Assembly: GCF_028993615.1 (NCBI RefSeq)
Contig: NZ_CP118632.1
Coordinates: 1,860,001 to 1,924,000, forward strand
Direction of reading: 5' to 3'
DNA length: 64,000 bases
Source of the DNA: Herbaspirillum sp. WKF16
GTDB taxonomy: Bacteria > Pseudomonadota > Gammaproteobacteria > Burkholderiales > Burkholderiaceae_D
The notes under the pieces were generated by a model. The model had not been told where the DNA came from. It saw only the letters and a program-made list of their open reading frames with translations, and did no database searches. The translations under genes and the position numbers were made by a program. Shown here piece after piece: positions 34,675 to 44,849 of this stretch (its first letter is position 1; each line of letters opens with the position of its first letter).

Positions 34675-35334
34675 ATGGCCTATCAAACCTGGTTCGCATT
34701 CTTCGTCGCCGCGTGCGTGATCGCCATCTCGCCCGGATCGGGCGCGGTGCTCTCGATGAGCCATGGCCTGAACTACGGCGTGCGCCGCACCAGCGCCACC
34801 ATCCTCGGGCTGGAGATCGCGCTGGTGGTGATCCTGATCATCGCCGGCGCCGGCGTCGGCTCGCTGCTGGTGGCTTCCGAGACGGCCTTCAACATCATCA
34901 AGGTGGCCGGCGCGCTCTACCTGATCTACCTCGGCTTCTCGCAATGGCGCGCGCCCGTGGCCGCGCCGGCGGAGGGCGCGGCGATCGATGCCGCCAATGC
35001 CGATGCCGCCGCCGCGCGCGGCCAGGCCTGGTGGCAGCGCTGCATGACCGGTTTCCTCACTAATGCCACCAATCCCAAGGGCATCGTCTTCATGGTCGCG
35101 GTGCTGCCGCAGTTCATCGACCACGATCGTCCGCTGTGGCTGCAACTGCTGGTGCTGGCGGTGACCATGGTGGCGGTGGACCTGGTGGTGATGCATGGTT
35201 ATGCGTTCGCGGCCAGCCGCCTGCAGCGATTCTTCCGCAACCAGAAGGCGATCAAGGCGCAGAACCGTTTCTTCGGCGGCGTGCTGATGCTGGTGGGCGC
35301 CGGCCTGTTCTTCTTCAAGCGCAGCGCGCACTGA
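34675..35334 (+). CDS. LysE/RhtB-family amino-acid exporter
   Basis: This 219-residue inner-membrane protein has about six hydrophobic segments. The N-terminal block FFVAACVIAISPGSGAVLSMSHGLNYG is the RhtB/LysE signature (SPGPG-like, here SPGSG), and KVAGALYLIYLGFSQWR is the second conserved block. Such exporters release homoserine, threonine, leucine or similar compounds; the substrate is not predictable. The ATG at 34675 is favoured by alignment to the family N-terminus. It terminates at a strong symmetric hairpin. Confidence 0.92.
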   Translation: MAYQTWFAFFVAACVIAISPGSGAVLSMSHGLNYGVRRTSATILGLEIALVVILIIAGAGVGSLLVASETAFNIIKVAGALYLIYLGFSQWRAPVAAPAEGAAIDAANADAAAARGQAWWQRCMTGFLTNATNPKGIVFMVAVLPQFIDHDRPLWLQLLVLAVTMVAVDLVVMHGYAFAASRLQRFFRNQKAIKAQNRFFGGVLMLVGAGLFFFKRSAH

Positions 35335-35350
35335 AGCGCGCGGCTGAAAC

Positions 35351-35378
35351 AAAAAGCCCCGGCATGCCGGGGCTTTTT
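35351..35378. terminator. Symmetric bidirectional terminator
   Basis: AAAAAGCCCCGGCA and its exact complement TGCCGGGGCTTTTT form a 28-bp perfect palindrome between convergent genes. Confidence 0.92.
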
Positions 35379-35405
35379 GTTTTTCATTGCGGGAAGCGGC
35401 GAGGC

Positions 35406-35699
35406 TTACTTGTCCTTCTTCAGGCAGGAAGACATGAAGGCCTTGCGCTCATCGCCCTTCTTGCCGGTGGCGTCGGCGTTGCACTGCTTCATCTTGTCCT
35501 GCTGGGTGGCCGGCTTGGCGGGCTTGTTGGACAGGCACTCCTTCATGAAGGCCTTGCGCTCGTCGCCCTTCTTGTCGCCGGCGTCCTTGTTACAGGCGCT
35601 CATCTTGTTCTGCTGCGTATTCTGCGCCATGGCGGGCGTGGCCAGCAGCAGCGGGGTGGCCAGTGCGAAAGAGGTGATGGCGATCAGCAGTTTTTTCAT
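35406..35699 (-). CDS. PsiF-repeat exported protein
   Basis: This 97-residue protein has a signal peptide (cleavage near AMA-QNTQ) and two PsiF repeats of about 30 residues, KMSACNKDAGDKKGDERKAF and KMKQCNADATGKKGDERKAF, each with two cysteines. In E. coli PsiF is induced by phosphate starvation, but its function is unknown. No Pho box is evident upstream by eye. It is a monocistronic gene. Confidence 0.9.
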   Translation of the reverse strand: MKKLLIAITSFALATPLLLATPAMAQNTQQNKMSACNKDAGDKKGDERKAFMKECLSNKPAKPATQQDKMKQCNADATGKKGDERKAFMSSCLKKDK

Positions 35700-35814
35700 C
35701 GGTTTCTCCCAGGGTGGATTCGAGATGCCGGCAGAGGCGAGGCGCGACGCCCGGCTCCGCGGACGAGCGCATTACAGCATGAAAGGCCGTGCCTGCCTAG
35801 CGGGCAATGCCGTC

Positions 35815-36207
35815 TCAGCGCGGACAGGCCAGCTCGCCTTCCGGGCAGCCCGACAGCATCTTGAGCTCCCGGGCGCGCTGGCGCGTCTTGTCGGCCAGGC
35901 AGGTCTGCAGCGCCATGCCGGCCGCCGAGCCGCCGGCCACGCTGGAACTCTCGAAGCGGCACGACAGGTCGCGGTACTTGATCCAGGCCAACTGCACGTC
36001 GCGGATCTGGTTCTGCTGCGCCGGGCGCAGCTTGGCGCGATAGGCGATATAAGTCTGGTTCAGCTCGGCGTCGGCGTCGTTGAGATCCTGGGCGGCGCAG
36101 CCGTTCATCTCGGCCTGGGTGACGGCCTTGTTGCAATCCGCGGCGAAGGCGCCGGCGGCGGCGCCGCACAGCGACAGCAGCAGGGCGAGACGTATCGTTG
36201 CTTTCAT
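35815..36207 (-). CDS. LprI-like (DUF1311) exported protein
   Basis: This 130-residue protein has a signal peptide (MKATIRLALLLSLCGAAAGAFA in outline) and a DUF1311/LprI domain. Characteristic features are DCNKAVTQAEMNGCAAQDLNDADAELN in pieces, RDVQLAWIKYRDLSC and the final CLADKTRQRARELKML. Relatives in Mycobacterium inhibit lysozyme; for most members the role is unknown. Four to six cysteines suggest disulphides. The ATG at 36207 gives the signal peptide although the upstream sequence lacks a good ribosome site. Confidence 0.88.
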   Translation of the reverse strand: MKATIRLALLLSLCGAAAGAFAADCNKAVTQAEMNGCAAQDLNDADAELNQTYIAYRAKLRPAQQNQIRDVQLAWIKYRDLSCRFESSSVAGGSAAGMALQTCLADKTRQRARELKMLSGCPEGELACPR

Positions 36208-36390
36208 GGGGAGGAGGCTCCGGAAGAGGCCGGCGCGGCCGCTGCGGCCGATGTTGCGCAAGGGGAGAGGCATCTTGCATGCGCCGCCGCGCCAGCGGGA
36301 TAAAATGGCTTTTCGATTGTCTTAGAAGAATGCGCAGGGCCGAGGTTCTCGGCCATTTGCAACAAGCCGTATCTGAAAGGAGCCGTGCAT

Positions 36391-36741
36391 ATGGGACTGA
36401 GCTGGTTGTCCGCCATCAAATTGATACCGTGGGGCGACGTGGTGCAGGCCACCCCCGGCGTGGTGAAGGGCGCGCGCGAGCTGTGGTCGCGCACGCGCCG
36501 CGCCAAGGGAGACGCTCCGGCGCACACCGTGGCGCCGGAGCCGGGCGATGCCGCGCAGCTGGCGCTGCGCGTGCGCCAGCTGGAAGAGGAGCAGCTGGAA
36601 GCCAGCCAGCTGATCAATGCGCTGGCCGAGCAGAACGCCCAACTGGTGGCCGCAATGGACAAGCTGCGCACCCGCGTGCGCGCGCTGGCGGCCCTGGGCG
36701 TGCTGCTGGCGCTGGGCCTGGGCGCGCTCTGGCTGCGCTGA
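36391..36741 (+). CDS. Conserved-type small protein with coiled coil and C-terminal membrane anchor
   Basis: I do not recognise a named family. The 116-residue product has an N-terminal WLSAIKLIPWGDVVQATPGVVKGARELW, a disordered linker, a coiled coil at about 60-95 (RVRQLEEEQLEASQLINALAEQ in part) and a C-terminal membrane helix ALAALGVLLALGLGALWLR. That makes it a tail-anchored inner-membrane protein. GAAAGGAG precedes the ATG at 36391 with good spacing; GTG 36385 is a possible earlier start. Confidence 0.7.
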   Translation: MGLSWLSAIKLIPWGDVVQATPGVVKGARELWSRTRRAKGDAPAHTVAPEPGDAAQLALRVRQLEEEQLEASQLINALAEQNAQLVAAMDKLRTRVRALAALGVLLALGLGALWLR

Positions 36742-36742
36742 T

Positions 36743-36815
36743 TTTGCCTGATCCTGCATTTCGGGCGCGCCGATTTGCCTGATCCTGCATTTCGTCCCAG
36801 GCCGCCTGCAGGATC
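36743..36815. repeat. 21-bp direct repeat (period 31) plus inverted GATCCTGCA
   Basis: TTTGCCTGATCCTGCATTTCG occurs at 36743-36763 and 36774-36794. GATCCTGCA in the second copy (36781-36789) is also inverted at 36807-36815 as TGCAGGATC. It lies between the small membrane-protein gene and the alcohol dehydrogenase gene. Confidence 0.8.
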
Positions 36816-36981
36816 GCTTCCATCGGTTTAACATAGCCGGGATTTTCAGCGGCGCATGCCGCCTGGCTGGGTGCAATGCCGCGCCGGCCGCGCCGCTGAC
36901 GACCGAGAATACCGGCCGGCCCGTCACGCACGCCGGATGACGGGCCACCACTTTCCCCTCTGTTCCCGAAAGGATCTTCCC

Positions 36982-38034
36982 ATGCTGAAATCGCAAGGTT
37001 ACGCCGCACAAAATGCCTCTTCCCCATTGGCGCCGTTCAGCTTCGAGCGCCGCGAAGTCGGCGCGCACGACGTGCAGATGGACATCCTGTTCTGCGGCGT
37101 CTGCCACTCCGACCTGCACATGGCGCGCGACGAGTGGAAGGGCACCGTGTTCCCGGTGGTGCCCGGCCACGAGATCGTCGGCCGCATCACCAAGGTCGGC
37201 GCCCATGTCACCAGGTTCAAGGTCGGCCAGATCGCCGGCGTGGGCTGTATGGTGGATTCCTGCCAGACCTGCCCGAGCTGCGACGAGGGCCTGGAGCAAT
37301 ACTGCGAGAACGGCTTCACCGGCACCTACAGCGCGCCCGACAAGGCCAGCGGCGGCTATACCTACGGCGGCTATTCCAGCAACATCGTGGTCAGCGAGAA
37401 GTTCGTGCTGTCGGTGTCCGACAAGCTGGACCCGGCCGGCGCCGCGCCGCTGCTGTGCGCCGGCATCACTACCTGGTCGCCGCTGCGCCACTGGAAGGTC
37501 GGCCCCGGCCAGAAGGTCGGCATCGTCGGCCTGGGCGGCCTGGGTCACATGGGCGTGAAGCTGGCGCATGCGATGGGCGCGCATGTGGTGCTGTTCACCA
37601 CCTCGCCCGACAAGAAGGAAGACGCGCTGCGCCTGGGGGCCGATGAAGTGGTGGTGTCCAAGGACGCCGCGCAGATGGCCGCGCACGTCAACAGCTTCGA
37701 CTTCATCCTGAACACCGTCGCCGCCCAGCACGACCTGGACGCCTTCATGGTGCTCCTGAAGCGCGAAGGCACCATGACGCTGGTGGGCCTGCCCGAGCAT
37801 CCGCACCCGTCGCCGTCGGTGGCCAACTTCATCTTCAAGCGCCGCCACCTGGCCGGCTCGCTGATCGGCGGCATCCAGGAGACGCAGGAGATGCTGGACT
37901 TCTGCGCCGAGCACGGCATTCACTCCGACATCGAGATCATCAAGATCCAGGACATCAACCAAGCCTACGAGCGCATGCTCAAGAGCGACGTGAAGTACCG
38001 ATTCGTGATCGACATGTCCTCGCTGGCGGCCTGA
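36982..38034 (+). CDS. Zinc-dependent alcohol dehydrogenase (YahK/CAD-like)
   Basis: This 350-residue medium-chain dehydrogenase has catalytic zinc ligands Cys41 (GVCHSD), His63-Glu64 (PGHE) and a late Cys in LLCAGIT. Structural zinc ligands are Cys94, Cys97, Cys100 and Cys108. The Rossmann motif VGIVGLGGLG is near 179-188, and the residues after the second strand (FTTSPDKKEDA) suggest NADPH preference. It fits the broad-range aldehyde reductase YahK / cinnamyl-alcohol dehydrogenase group. AAAGGA lies ahead of the ATG. It is monocistronic with a terminator. Confidence 0.93.
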   Translation: MLKSQGYAAQNASSPLAPFSFERREVGAHDVQMDILFCGVCHSDLHMARDEWKGTVFPVVPGHEIVGRITKVGAHVTRFKVGQIAGVGCMVDSCQTCPSCDEGLEQYCENGFTGTYSAPDKASGGYTYGGYSSNIVVSEKFVLSVSDKLDPAGAAPLLCAGITTWSPLRHWKVGPGQKVGIVGLGGLGHMGVKLAHAMGAHVVLFTTSPDKKEDALRLGADEVVVSKDAAQMAAHVNSFDFILNTVAAQHDLDAFMVLLKREGTMTLVGLPEHPHPSPSVANFIFKRRHLAGSLIGGIQETQEMLDFCAEHGIHSDIEIIKIQDINQAYERMLKSDVKYRFVIDMSSLAA

Positions 38035-38051
38035 GCGGCGTCGGCATGAGG

Positions 38052-38088
38052 GGCGGCCGGCCTTCCCGCGGGAGGCCGGCCGCCTTTT
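38052..38088 (+). terminator. Intrinsic terminator of the alcohol dehydrogenase gene
   Basis: GGCGGCCGGCC pairs with GGCCGGCCGCC, with inner CCC/GGG pairing, followed by TTTT. Confidence 0.85.
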
Positions 38089-38133
38089 GCTTTATCCTGT
38101 AGCGCATTCCAACCATTTCCAGACTGGCCACGC

Positions 38134-40629
38134 ATGTTCCGACACGCATTGCGCATGACCCGGCGCGACTGGCGCACCGGCGAACTCCGCTTCCTGCTGA
38201 TCGCCCTGATCGTGGCGGTGGCGGCGCTGTCTTCGGTCAGCTTCTTCGTCGACCGCATGCGCGCCGGCATGGCGCGCGATGCCCATCAGTTGCTGGGCGC
38301 CGACCTGCTGGTCGCGGCCGACCAGCCGATGCCCGAGCAATGGCTGCGGCAGGCCCGGGACAGCGGCCTGCAACAGGCGCAGACGGTGGTGTTCCCCAGC
38401 ATGGCGCAAGCCGGCGAGGGCGACGCCGCGCGCTCGGTGCTGGCGTCGATCAAGTCGGTCACGCCCGGCTATCCGCTGCGCGGCCAGCTGAAGCTCCAGG
38501 AGGGCGGCGGCGAGAGCGCGGCCCCGGGCATCCCGCAGCCCGGCACGGTGTGGGTGGATCCGCAGATCCTGTCGGCGCTGGATCTGCGTGTGGGCGACCA
38601 GCTCAAGCTGGGCGACGCCGAGCTGCGCATCGCCCGCGTCATCTCGGTCGAGCCCGACCGCGGCAGCGCCTTCGTCAACTTTGCGCCGCGCGTCATGCTG
38701 GGCGAAGGCGACCTGGCCGCCACGCACCTTGTGCAGGTCGGCTCGCGCGTGACCTATCGGCTGCTGATCGCCGGCGCGCCGGAGCAGGTCAAGACCTTCC
38801 AGCAACAGGTCGAGCGGCAGATCGATGAGAAGAAGATGCGCGCCGTGCGCATCGAGTCGCTGGAGAGCGGCCGCCCGGAAATGCGCGCCACACTGGACCG
38901 CGCCGAGCAGTTCCTGTCACTGGTGGGCCTGTTGTCGGCCATGCTGGCGGCGCTGGCGGTGGCCATGGCGGCGCGCCGCTTCATGATGCGGCACCTGGAT
39001 GCCTGCGCCATGCTGCGCTGTTTCGGCCTGACGCAAAACCAGGTCACCGCGCTCTACCTGATCGAATTCGTGCTGGTCGGCGCGGCCGCCAGCGTGATCG
39101 GCGTGGCGCTGGGTTACGCGGCGCACTTCGCCTTGCTGCAGTGGCTGGGCAGCTTCATGCCGACCGCATTGCCGCCGGCCGGCTGGCAGCCCGCGCTACA
39201 AGGCGTGGCCACCGGGTTGCTGCTGCTGCTGGGCTTCGCGCTGCCGCCCATCCTGCAGCTGCGCAACGTGCCGCACAACCGCGTGATCCGGCGCGAGCAG
39301 GGCGCGCCGCAGGCGCTGGCGGTGCTGACCTATCTTCTGGGCACGCTGGTGTTTTCCGGCCTCTTGCTGTGGCAGGCGGGCGACCTGAAGCTGGGCCTGC
39401 TGACCATCGCCGGCTTCCTCGGCGGTTTCGGGCTGTTCGCGCTGGTGGCCTGGCTGTGCCTGCGCGGGCTGCGTTCGCTGCGCGGCCTGCTCGACAGCCA
39501 GAGCTGGCGCTTCGCTATCGACGGCTTGCAGCGCCGTCCGGCGGCCGCCGTGATGCAGGTGGTGGCGCTGGGCCTGGGGCTGATGGCGCTGCTGCTGCTG
39601 ACCGTGATCCGCGGCGACCTGGTCGGCGCCTGGCGCCAGGCCACGCCGGCCGACGCGCCCAACCGCTTCATCATCAACATCCAACCCGACCAGCGCGCCG
39701 CGGTGGCGCAGGAACTGGCGCGCGGCGGCGTGGCCGGGCCCGAGCTGTATCCGATGATCCGCGGCCGCCTGGTGCAGATCAACGGCCGCCAGATCAGCGC
39801 CGCCGACTACCAGGAAGACCGCGCCAAGCGCCTGGTGGACCGCGAATTCAATCTCTCCACCATGGCCGAGATCCCGCCCGGCAACGGCATCGTCGCCGGC
39901 CGCTGGTACGACGACAGCGCCCCGGAAGCCTCGGTCGAGCGCGGCCTGGCGCAAACGCTGGGCATCAAGCTGGGCGACCGCCTGCAGTTCGACATCGCCG
40001 GCCAGCTGGTGGAGGCGCCGGTGACCAGCCTGCGCAAGCTGGAGTGGGGCTCGCTGCGGGTCAACTTCTTCGTGATCATCAACCCCAAGGCGATGCGCGA
40101 TACGCCGCAGAGCTGGATCACCGCGGTCCACCTGGCGCCGCCGCAGGAAGGCTTGGGCAACACGCTGGCGCGCGACTTCCCCAACCTGACCGTGGTCGAC
40201 ATCGGCAGCGTGCTGCGCCAGATCCAGGACGTGGTGGGGCAGGTGATCTCGGCGGTGGAGTTCCTGTTCCTGTTCACGCTGTGCTCGGGCGTGCTGGTGC
40301 TGTACGCGGCGCTGGCCGGCTCCCAGGACGAGCGGGTGCGCGAGGCCGGCCTGCTGCGCGCGCTGGGCGCCACGCGCGCCGAGCTGTCGCGCGCGCAGCG
40401 CATCGAGGTGCTGCTGGTGGGTTCGGTGGCAGGCCTGCTGGCGGCCAGCGGCGCGGCCGCCATCGGCTGGGCGCTGGCGCACTACGTGTTCAATTTCGAC
40501 TGGACCCTGAGTCCGCTGGTGTGGGTCGCCGGCATGGCCCTGGGCGCGGCCTGTTCGGCCATCGGCGGCTGGGCCGGGCTGCGCCAGGTGCTGGGGCGTC
40601 CGCCGCTGCAGACGCTGCGGGAGGCCTGA
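38134..40629 (+). CDS. FtsX-like ABC transporter permease (YbbP type)
   Basis: This 831-residue protein has one N-terminal membrane segment, a periplasmic MacB-like domain (QLLGADLLVAADQPMP onward), three-helix FtsX blocks near 265-360 and again near the C-terminus (VEFLFLFTLCSGVLVLYAALAG, and the last two spans), plus extra central spans. Two FtsX repeats in one chain match the YbbP subgroup, which normally works with the ATPase YbbA. No ATPase gene is adjacent, so the partner must be encoded elsewhere or the protein acts alone. It may be involved in lipoprotein or lipid extraction, by family analogy only. Confidence 0.9.
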   Translation: MFRHALRMTRRDWRTGELRFLLIALIVAVAALSSVSFFVDRMRAGMARDAHQLLGADLLVAADQPMPEQWLRQARDSGLQQAQTVVFPSMAQAGEGDAARSVLASIKSVTPGYPLRGQLKLQEGGGESAAPGIPQPGTVWVDPQILSALDLRVGDQLKLGDAELRIARVISVEPDRGSAFVNFAPRVMLGEGDLAATHLVQVGSRVTYRLLIAGAPEQVKTFQQQVERQIDEKKMRAVRIESLESGRPEMRATLDRAEQFLSLVGLLSAMLAALAVAMAARRFMMRHLDACAMLRCFGLTQNQVTALYLIEFVLVGAAASVIGVALGYAAHFALLQWLGSFMPTALPPAGWQPALQGVATGLLLLLGFALPPILQLRNVPHNRVIRREQGAPQALAVLTYLLGTLVFSGLLLWQAGDLKLGLLTIAGFLGGFGLFALVAWLCLRGLRSLRGLLDSQSWRFAIDGLQRRPAAAVMQVVALGLGLMALLLLTVIRGDLVGAWRQATPADAPNRFIINIQPDQRAAVAQELARGGVAGPELYPMIRGRLVQINGRQISAADYQEDRAKRLVDREFNLSTMAEIPPGNGIVAGRWYDDSAPEASVERGLAQTLGIKLGDRLQFDIAGQLVEAPVTSLRKLEWGSLRVNFFVIINPKAMRDTPQSWITAVHLAPPQEGLGNTLARDFPNLTVVDIGSVLRQIQDVVGQVISAVEFLFLFTLCSGVLVLYAALAGSQDERVREAGLLRALGATRAELSRAQRIEVLLVGSVAGLLAASGAAAIGWALAHYVFNFDWTLSPLVWVAGMALGAACSAIGGWAGLRQVLGRPPLQTLREA

Positions 40630-40711
40630 TCCGACCCAGGTCAAACCGGTTTGGAATAGCCGTCGCCGGCGGCCGGCGGCGGCCTTGCGGCTGCGGTATC
40701 ATGGCGTCCTT

Positions 40712-41113
40712 ATGCAAATCGAAGACCCCAACCAGCCGACCACTTTCGACCTCATCGGCGGCGCCGAAAAACTGCGCGAGATGGTCGACCGCTTCTACGA
40801 CCTGATGGACCTGGAGCCGGAGTTCGCCGGCATCCGCGCACTGCACCCGCCTTCGCTGGACGGCTCGCGCGAGAAGACCTACATGTTCCTCTCCGGCTGG
40901 ACCGGCGGCCCCAACCTGTACATCGAGCAGTTCGGCCATCCGCGCCTGCGCGCGCGCCACCTGCCGTTTCCCATCGGCATCTCGGAGCGCGACCAGTGGC
41001 TGCGCTGCATGACCTGGGCGATGCAGGACGTGGGCTTGGCTGATGAACTGATGAAGCGGCTGCTGGCGGCGCTCTACCAAACCGCCGACTGGATGCGCAA
41101 CAAGCCGGAATAA
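40712..41113 (+). CDS. Group II truncated hemoglobin
   Basis: This 133-residue globin has a 2-over-2 fold. Tyr at B10 lies in DRFYDLM (Tyr29), the proximal His F8 is His83 in LRARHLPFPI, and Trp G8 is Trp96 in SERDQWLRCM, the diagnostic trio of TrHb2 (HbO type). Such globins bind O2 or NO and may act in NO detoxification or peroxide chemistry. It lies 82 bp after the FtsX-like gene and 111 bp before rmuC, without an obvious functional link. Confidence 0.94.
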   Translation: MQIEDPNQPTTFDLIGGAEKLREMVDRFYDLMDLEPEFAGIRALHPPSLDGSREKTYMFLSGWTGGPNLYIEQFGHPRLRARHLPFPIGISERDQWLRCMTWAMQDVGLADELMKRLLAALYQTADWMRNKPE

Positions 41114-41224
41114 CAACCGGCCCAGGCTTGCGCCGCGCGCGCCAATCGCGCACCATGGCGTATCTTTTGTATCTTTTTCCAGGCCTGTCCGGCATACCGG
41201 GCGGGCCGCGTTTCTTTTGTTCCC

Positions 41225-42700
41225 ATGACATCATTCGAACTGACAATCGCCATCCTGGTTGCGATCGGCATCGCACTGCAAATCGCGGCCCTGCTGCGCT
41301 CCGGCCGCAAGGACGACGGCACGGCGGCAATCGCACTGCAGCAGTTGAAGCAAGACCTGCAGCGCCACCAGCAAGACACCGGCGAGCGCATCGAGCGCGA
41401 GCTGCGCAGCCAGGTCCAGGCCAGCGCGCAGGGCACGCGCCAGGAGCTGGGCGGCAACTTCGCCCAGCTGCAGCAGACGCTGGCGACCCAGATGTCGAGC
41501 GTGGCTACGCTGCAGAACAACCAGATCGACGGCTTTGCCCAGCAACTGGTGAAGCTCAACGAGACCAACGCCCAGCAGTTGGACGGCATGCGCCAGTCGA
41601 TCACGCTGCAGGCGCAGGTCAACCGCGAGGAGCAGTCGGCCTCGCTCAAGCGCTTCGGCGACACGCTCAACCAGCAGCTGTCGGCGCTGACCGAATCCAA
41701 CGCCCAGCGCATGGGTGAAGTGCGCGCCACGCTGGAAGCCAAGATCAAGGACCTGCAGAACGACAACGCGCAAAAGCTGGAAGAGATGCGCAAGACCGTC
41801 GACGAGAAGCTGCACGCCACGCTGGAGCAGCGCCTGGGCGAATCCTTCAAGCTGGTCTCGGACCGCCTGGACAAGGTGCACCAGGGCCTGGGCGAGATGC
41901 AGCAGCTGGCCACCGGCGTGGGCGACTTGAAGCGCGTGCTGACCAACGTCAAGACGCGCGGCACCTGGGGCGAAGTGCAGCTGGAGATCCTGCTGGAGCA
42001 GATGCTCACCCCCGAGCAGTACGCCAAGAACGTCGAGACCGTGCCGGGCAGCGGCGAGCGTGTGGAGTTCGCCATCCGCTTGCCGGGCGCCAAGGACGAT
42101 GCGACGCCGGTGTGGATGCCGATCGACGCCAAGTTCCCCAAGGAGCAATACGAGCGCCTGGTGGACGCGGCCGAGCGCGCCGATGCCGACGGCGTCGCCG
42201 GCGCCGGCCGCGAGCTGGAGCGCGCGGTGCGCGGCGAGGCCAAGACCATCGCCGAGAAATACCTGTCGCCCCCGCTGACCACCGACTTCGCCATCCTGTT
42301 CCTGCCGACCGAAGGCCTGTATGCGGAAGTGATGCGCCGTCCCGGTCTGTCGGACGACCTGCAGCGCACGCACCGGGTCACCATCGCCGGCCCGTCGACG
42401 CTGTCAGCGTTGCTGAACAGCCTGCAGATGGGCTTCCGCACGCTGGCGCTGGAGAAGCGTTCTTCGGAGGTATGGCAGGTGCTGGGCGCGGTGAAGACCG
42501 AGTTCGGCAAGTTCGGCGACGTGCTGGCCTCCACCAAGCAGGCGCTGGAGCGCGCCGCCAGGAACATCGACCAGGCCGAGACGCGCACGCGCCAGATGAC
42601 GCGCAAGCTGAAGTCGGTGGAGGCCTTGCCTTCGGAGAGCGCGCAGAAATTGCTGGGGACGGCCGAGCTGGACCTGGGCGACGATGCCGACGGCATCTGA
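41225..42700 (+). CDS. rmuC: RmuC-family DNA recombination protein
   Basis: This 491-residue protein has an N-terminal membrane helix (ELTIAILVAIGIALQIAALL), a long coiled coil at about 35-230, and the RmuC nuclease-like domain at about 235-430 (LTNVKTRGTWGEVQLEILLEQML in part, MPIDAKFPKEQYERL, FLPTEGLYAEVMR). RmuC limits inversions at short inverted repeats in E. coli, and relatives restrict incoming DNA. The family motif GTWGE is intact. It is followed by REP-like repeats rather than a strong terminator. Confidence 0.94.
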   Translation: MTSFELTIAILVAIGIALQIAALLRSGRKDDGTAAIALQQLKQDLQRHQQDTGERIERELRSQVQASAQGTRQELGGNFAQLQQTLATQMSSVATLQNNQIDGFAQQLVKLNETNAQQLDGMRQSITLQAQVNREEQSASLKRFGDTLNQQLSALTESNAQRMGEVRATLEAKIKDLQNDNAQKLEEMRKTVDEKLHATLEQRLGESFKLVSDRLDKVHQGLGEMQQLATGVGDLKRVLTNVKTRGTWGEVQLEILLEQMLTPEQYAKNVETVPGSGERVEFAIRLPGAKDDATPVWMPIDAKFPKEQYERLVDAAERADADGVAGAGRELERAVRGEAKTIAEKYLSPPLTTDFAILFLPTEGLYAEVMRRPGLSDDLQRTHRVTIAGPSTLSALLNSLQMGFRTLALEKRSSEVWQVLGAVKTEFGKFGDVLASTKQALERAARNIDQAETRTRQMTRKLKSVEALPSESAQKLLGTAELDLGDDADGI

Positions 42701-42798
42701 GGTCGTTTCGGTCGTCAAGACCTTCGTCGTATCCCCTTAATCCGTCTTTCCAACGAAAGCAGGGAGGCAGTGACTTCCGTTGCACCATGACGGCCATT

Positions 42799-42842
42799 GA
42801 ACGACACTGGGTCCCGGCGAAGGCCGGGACCCAGTGTCGTTC
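42799..42842. repeat. REP-like element with perfect 20-bp inverted arms
   Basis: GAACGACACTGGGTCCCGGC (42799-42818) is exactly complementary to 42823-42842 around GAAG. It belongs to the same family as the clusters at 23338 and 53671. A degraded copy may precede it at about 42762-42780. It lies between convergent rmuC and moeA. Confidence 0.9.
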
Positions 42843-42887
42843 GTCGCATACCATCCAACGCCGGAATACGTCTGATCCCGGCCGCCG

Positions 42888-44188
<1,301 letters not shown>

Positions 44189-44192
<4 letters not shown>

Positions 44193-44803
44193 TGTTCTTG
44201 TTCGAGCTGCTGCAGTTCCAGCCCGGTATTGATGTTGCGGAAGGCATGCTCGTCGTCGAAATCGACCTCCACGCAGTCCAGGGTGGCGAACCAGAGGTCC
44301 ATCTTGCGTTCGCCGGCGGCGAGGTAGGCATCGAGCGAGGCGTGCGTCGATGTGCGCAGCAGCGAGCATACCGGATGGCGCTGCCGCTTGTCCCGGGCGC
44401 CGGTGACGGCGAAGGCGGCGTCGGCGCGGGAGGCGATCATTTCATCGGCCAGCCGCGCCACCAGGTCGTAGGGGATCAGCGGCGCATCGCAGGGCGCGGT
44501 CGCCAGGAAGGGCGTGACGCAATGCGCGAGGCCGGCTTGCAGGCCAGCCAGCGGTCCGGGGTAGTCGGGGGAGAGATCGTGCCAGATCGGATAGCCGAAG
44601 GCGGCGTAGCGAAGCTGGGAGCGATTGGCGTTGATGGCCAGCGTGCACACCTGCGGCGCCAGCCGTTCCAGCACGTGCTGCGCCAGCGGCTTGCCATGCA
44701 GGATCTCCAGCCCCTTGTCGACGCCGCCCATGCGCGTGCCGCGGCCGCCGGCCAGGACGAGGCCGGTGATGTGGCTGGCGGCGATGGCGGGGGCGGCTGG
44801 CAT
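44189..44803 (-). CDS. mobA: Molybdenum cofactor guanylyltransferase
   Basis: This 204-residue nucleotidyltransferase converts Mo-molybdopterin to the bis-MGD form. The signature LVLAGGRGTRMGGVDKGL is at 15-32 and PCDAPLIP marks the metal-binding Asp. The ATG at 44803 gives the standard distance to the signature. Presence of MobA implies DMSO-reductase-type molybdoenzymes in the organism. It sits between moaA (46 bp upstream) and moeA (4-bp overlap). Confidence 0.95.
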
Positions 44804-44849
44804 GGAGACCCGGGAACAGGAAAGGGAACGGAAAAACGCGGCCGGCGGC

